Assembly: GCA_002352055.1 (NCBI GenBank)
Contig: DEHS01000029.1
Location: 75,230 to 80,786 of the forward strand
Reading direction: 5' to 3'
DNA length: 5,557 nucleotides
Origin: Legionellaceae bacterium UBA2794
GTDB lineage: Bacteria > Pseudomonadota > Gammaproteobacteria > Legionellales > Legionellaceae
Shown: one piece after another, positions 4,840 through 5,557 of the stretch
Position numbering within the stretch: the stretch's first letter is position 1
Layout: every line of letters begins with the position of its first letter
Program-made: the position numbers and the translations under genes
Notes under the pieces: generated by a model
What the model was told of the DNA's origin: nothing
The model's input: only the letters and a program-made list of their open reading frames with translations
Databases searched by the model: none

Positions 4840-5557
4840 ATTTAATCGATCATTATCAGCAAGCCATCGGGCGTGGTGATATTGATAGCGACCCATCGCA
4901 ACTGGAGATATTGGATTACTTACAAAATATTGCCGATGCATTAAAAAATAACGGCTCCTGGTGGTTTTTTAGCTCTCGTACGGCTATTAAAGGGCTTTAT
5001 CTCTATGGTGCTGTAGGGGTAGGTAAAACTTATCTTGTCGATTTATTTTATCAATATATTGAAGAAGAAAAAAAAAATCGGTTTCATTTTCATCATTTTA
5101 TGCAACAAATAGATGCTCAATTACGTCAATTCCAGGGAAAAAAAGATCCCTTACGTCATATTGCAAAAAAAATTGCACAATCTACTCGTTTGTTATGTTT
5201 TGATGAGTTTTTAGTCGATGATGTAGCGTACGCAATGATTTTGGCGCAATTACTCGAGGCTTTAATTAATGAAGGGGTGGTGTTGGTGATTTCCTCGAAT
5301 ACCCCACCAGATGAACTGTATCTTAATGGAGTACAGCGGGATCGTTTTTTACCCGCCATAGCGTTAATAAACCTAAATTGTCATGTGGTTCAACTCAATA
5401 AAAAAAGGGATTATCGGTTAGGTAGACAACCCTTAATTGATGCTTATTTATTCCCCTTAAACAGCATCACCTCAGAGCAAATGGAAAGACAATTTTATCT
5501 GCTTGCAGATAATGCTACCTATAATGAGATGATTGTGGTGCAAGGTCGGCCTATTCC
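4836..5557 (+). CDS. zapE: ZapE/AFG1-type AAA+ ATPase, cell-division associated, 3' end missing
   Basis: The frame starts at ATG 4836, overlapping the hydrolase stop, and is still open at the right edge after 240 codons. E. coli ZapE has about 375 residues, so roughly a third is missing. Visible motifs are Walker A 'GAVGVGKT' (58-65), 'HFHHFMQQIDAQL' (84-96) typical of the family, Walker B 'LLCFDEF' (119-125) followed by 'VDD' (127-129), the sensor-1 region 'VISSNTPPDELY' (151-162), and the arginine-rich 'GVQRDRFLPAI' (165-175) typical of AFG1/ZapE. In E. coli, ZapE acts at the Z-ring and influences FtsZ bundling under stress; mitochondrial AFG1/LACE1 assists protein quality control. The protein is predicted to be cytoplasmic or membrane-peripheral. 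A run of ten A residues (5068-5077) encodes the Glu/Lys stretch near residues 77-80 and could be prone to slippage. Confidence 0.95.
   Translation, partial: MNLIDHYQQAIGRGDIDSDPSQLEILDYLQNIADALKNNGSWWFFSSRTAIKGLYLYGAVGVGKTYLVDLFYQYIEEEKKNRFHFHHFMQQIDAQLRQFQGKKDPLRHIAKKIAQSTRLLCFDEFLVDDVAYAMILAQLLEALINEGVVLVISSNTPPDELYLNGVQRDRFLPAIALINLNCHVVQLNKKRDYRLGRQPLIDAYLFPLNSITSEQMERQFYLLADNATYNEMIVVQGRPI

Noticed and set aside
5156..5359. 67-codon minus-strand frame opposite zapE.
   Set aside because: It is antisense to the Walker B and sensor regions of ZapE, with no supporting features.

Overview
The window looks like chromosomal housekeeping DNA from an AT-rich gammaproteobacterium. The protein style (PanB/PanC, a SelO of the 'DYGPCAFMD' type, a COG2945-type hydrolase, ZapE), the low G+C content and the intergenic texture all suggest Legionella or a close relative. 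That assignment rests on overall impression, not on a search. I see no insertion sequence, tRNA, rRNA, CRISPR array or phage gene.

Layout. Bases 1-177 (+) are the 3' end of a dienelactone-hydrolase-family gene. It converges on selO (227-1702, -), a protein AMP-transferase that starts at a TTG codon and has a good sigma70-like promoter just upstream. Next comes a minus-strand cluster transcribed in the order leader peptide - panB - panC - small P-loop NTPase (3955 down to 1805). PanB and PanC make pantoate and then pantothenate, the coenzyme A precursor. The NTPase start overlaps the panC stop (ATGA), so it is probably made in step with PanC. A roughly 220-base divergent intergenic region follows. 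From it an alpha/beta hydrolase gene (4180-4839, +) leads by another ATGA overlap into zapE (4836 to beyond the window end, +), an AFG1-type AAA+ ATPase linked to cell division.

Two start sites should be corrected from the longest open frames. panB most likely begins at 3887, not at a TTG at 3962, giving a normal 262-residue PanB behind a perfect AAGGAG. The hydrolase most likely begins at ATG 4180, not at a TTG at 4153, because the TTG lies inside the best promoter -10 element.

The most interesting signal is just upstream of panB. A 23-codon open frame with its own strong GGAGG site stops in an ATGA overlap with the panB start. A perfect 9-bp inverted repeat buries the panB Shine-Dalgarno sequence inside the last third of that small frame. 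Together these look like a translational-coupling switch controlling the first step of pantothenate synthesis. The sequence layout is directly visible; the regulatory role is inference.
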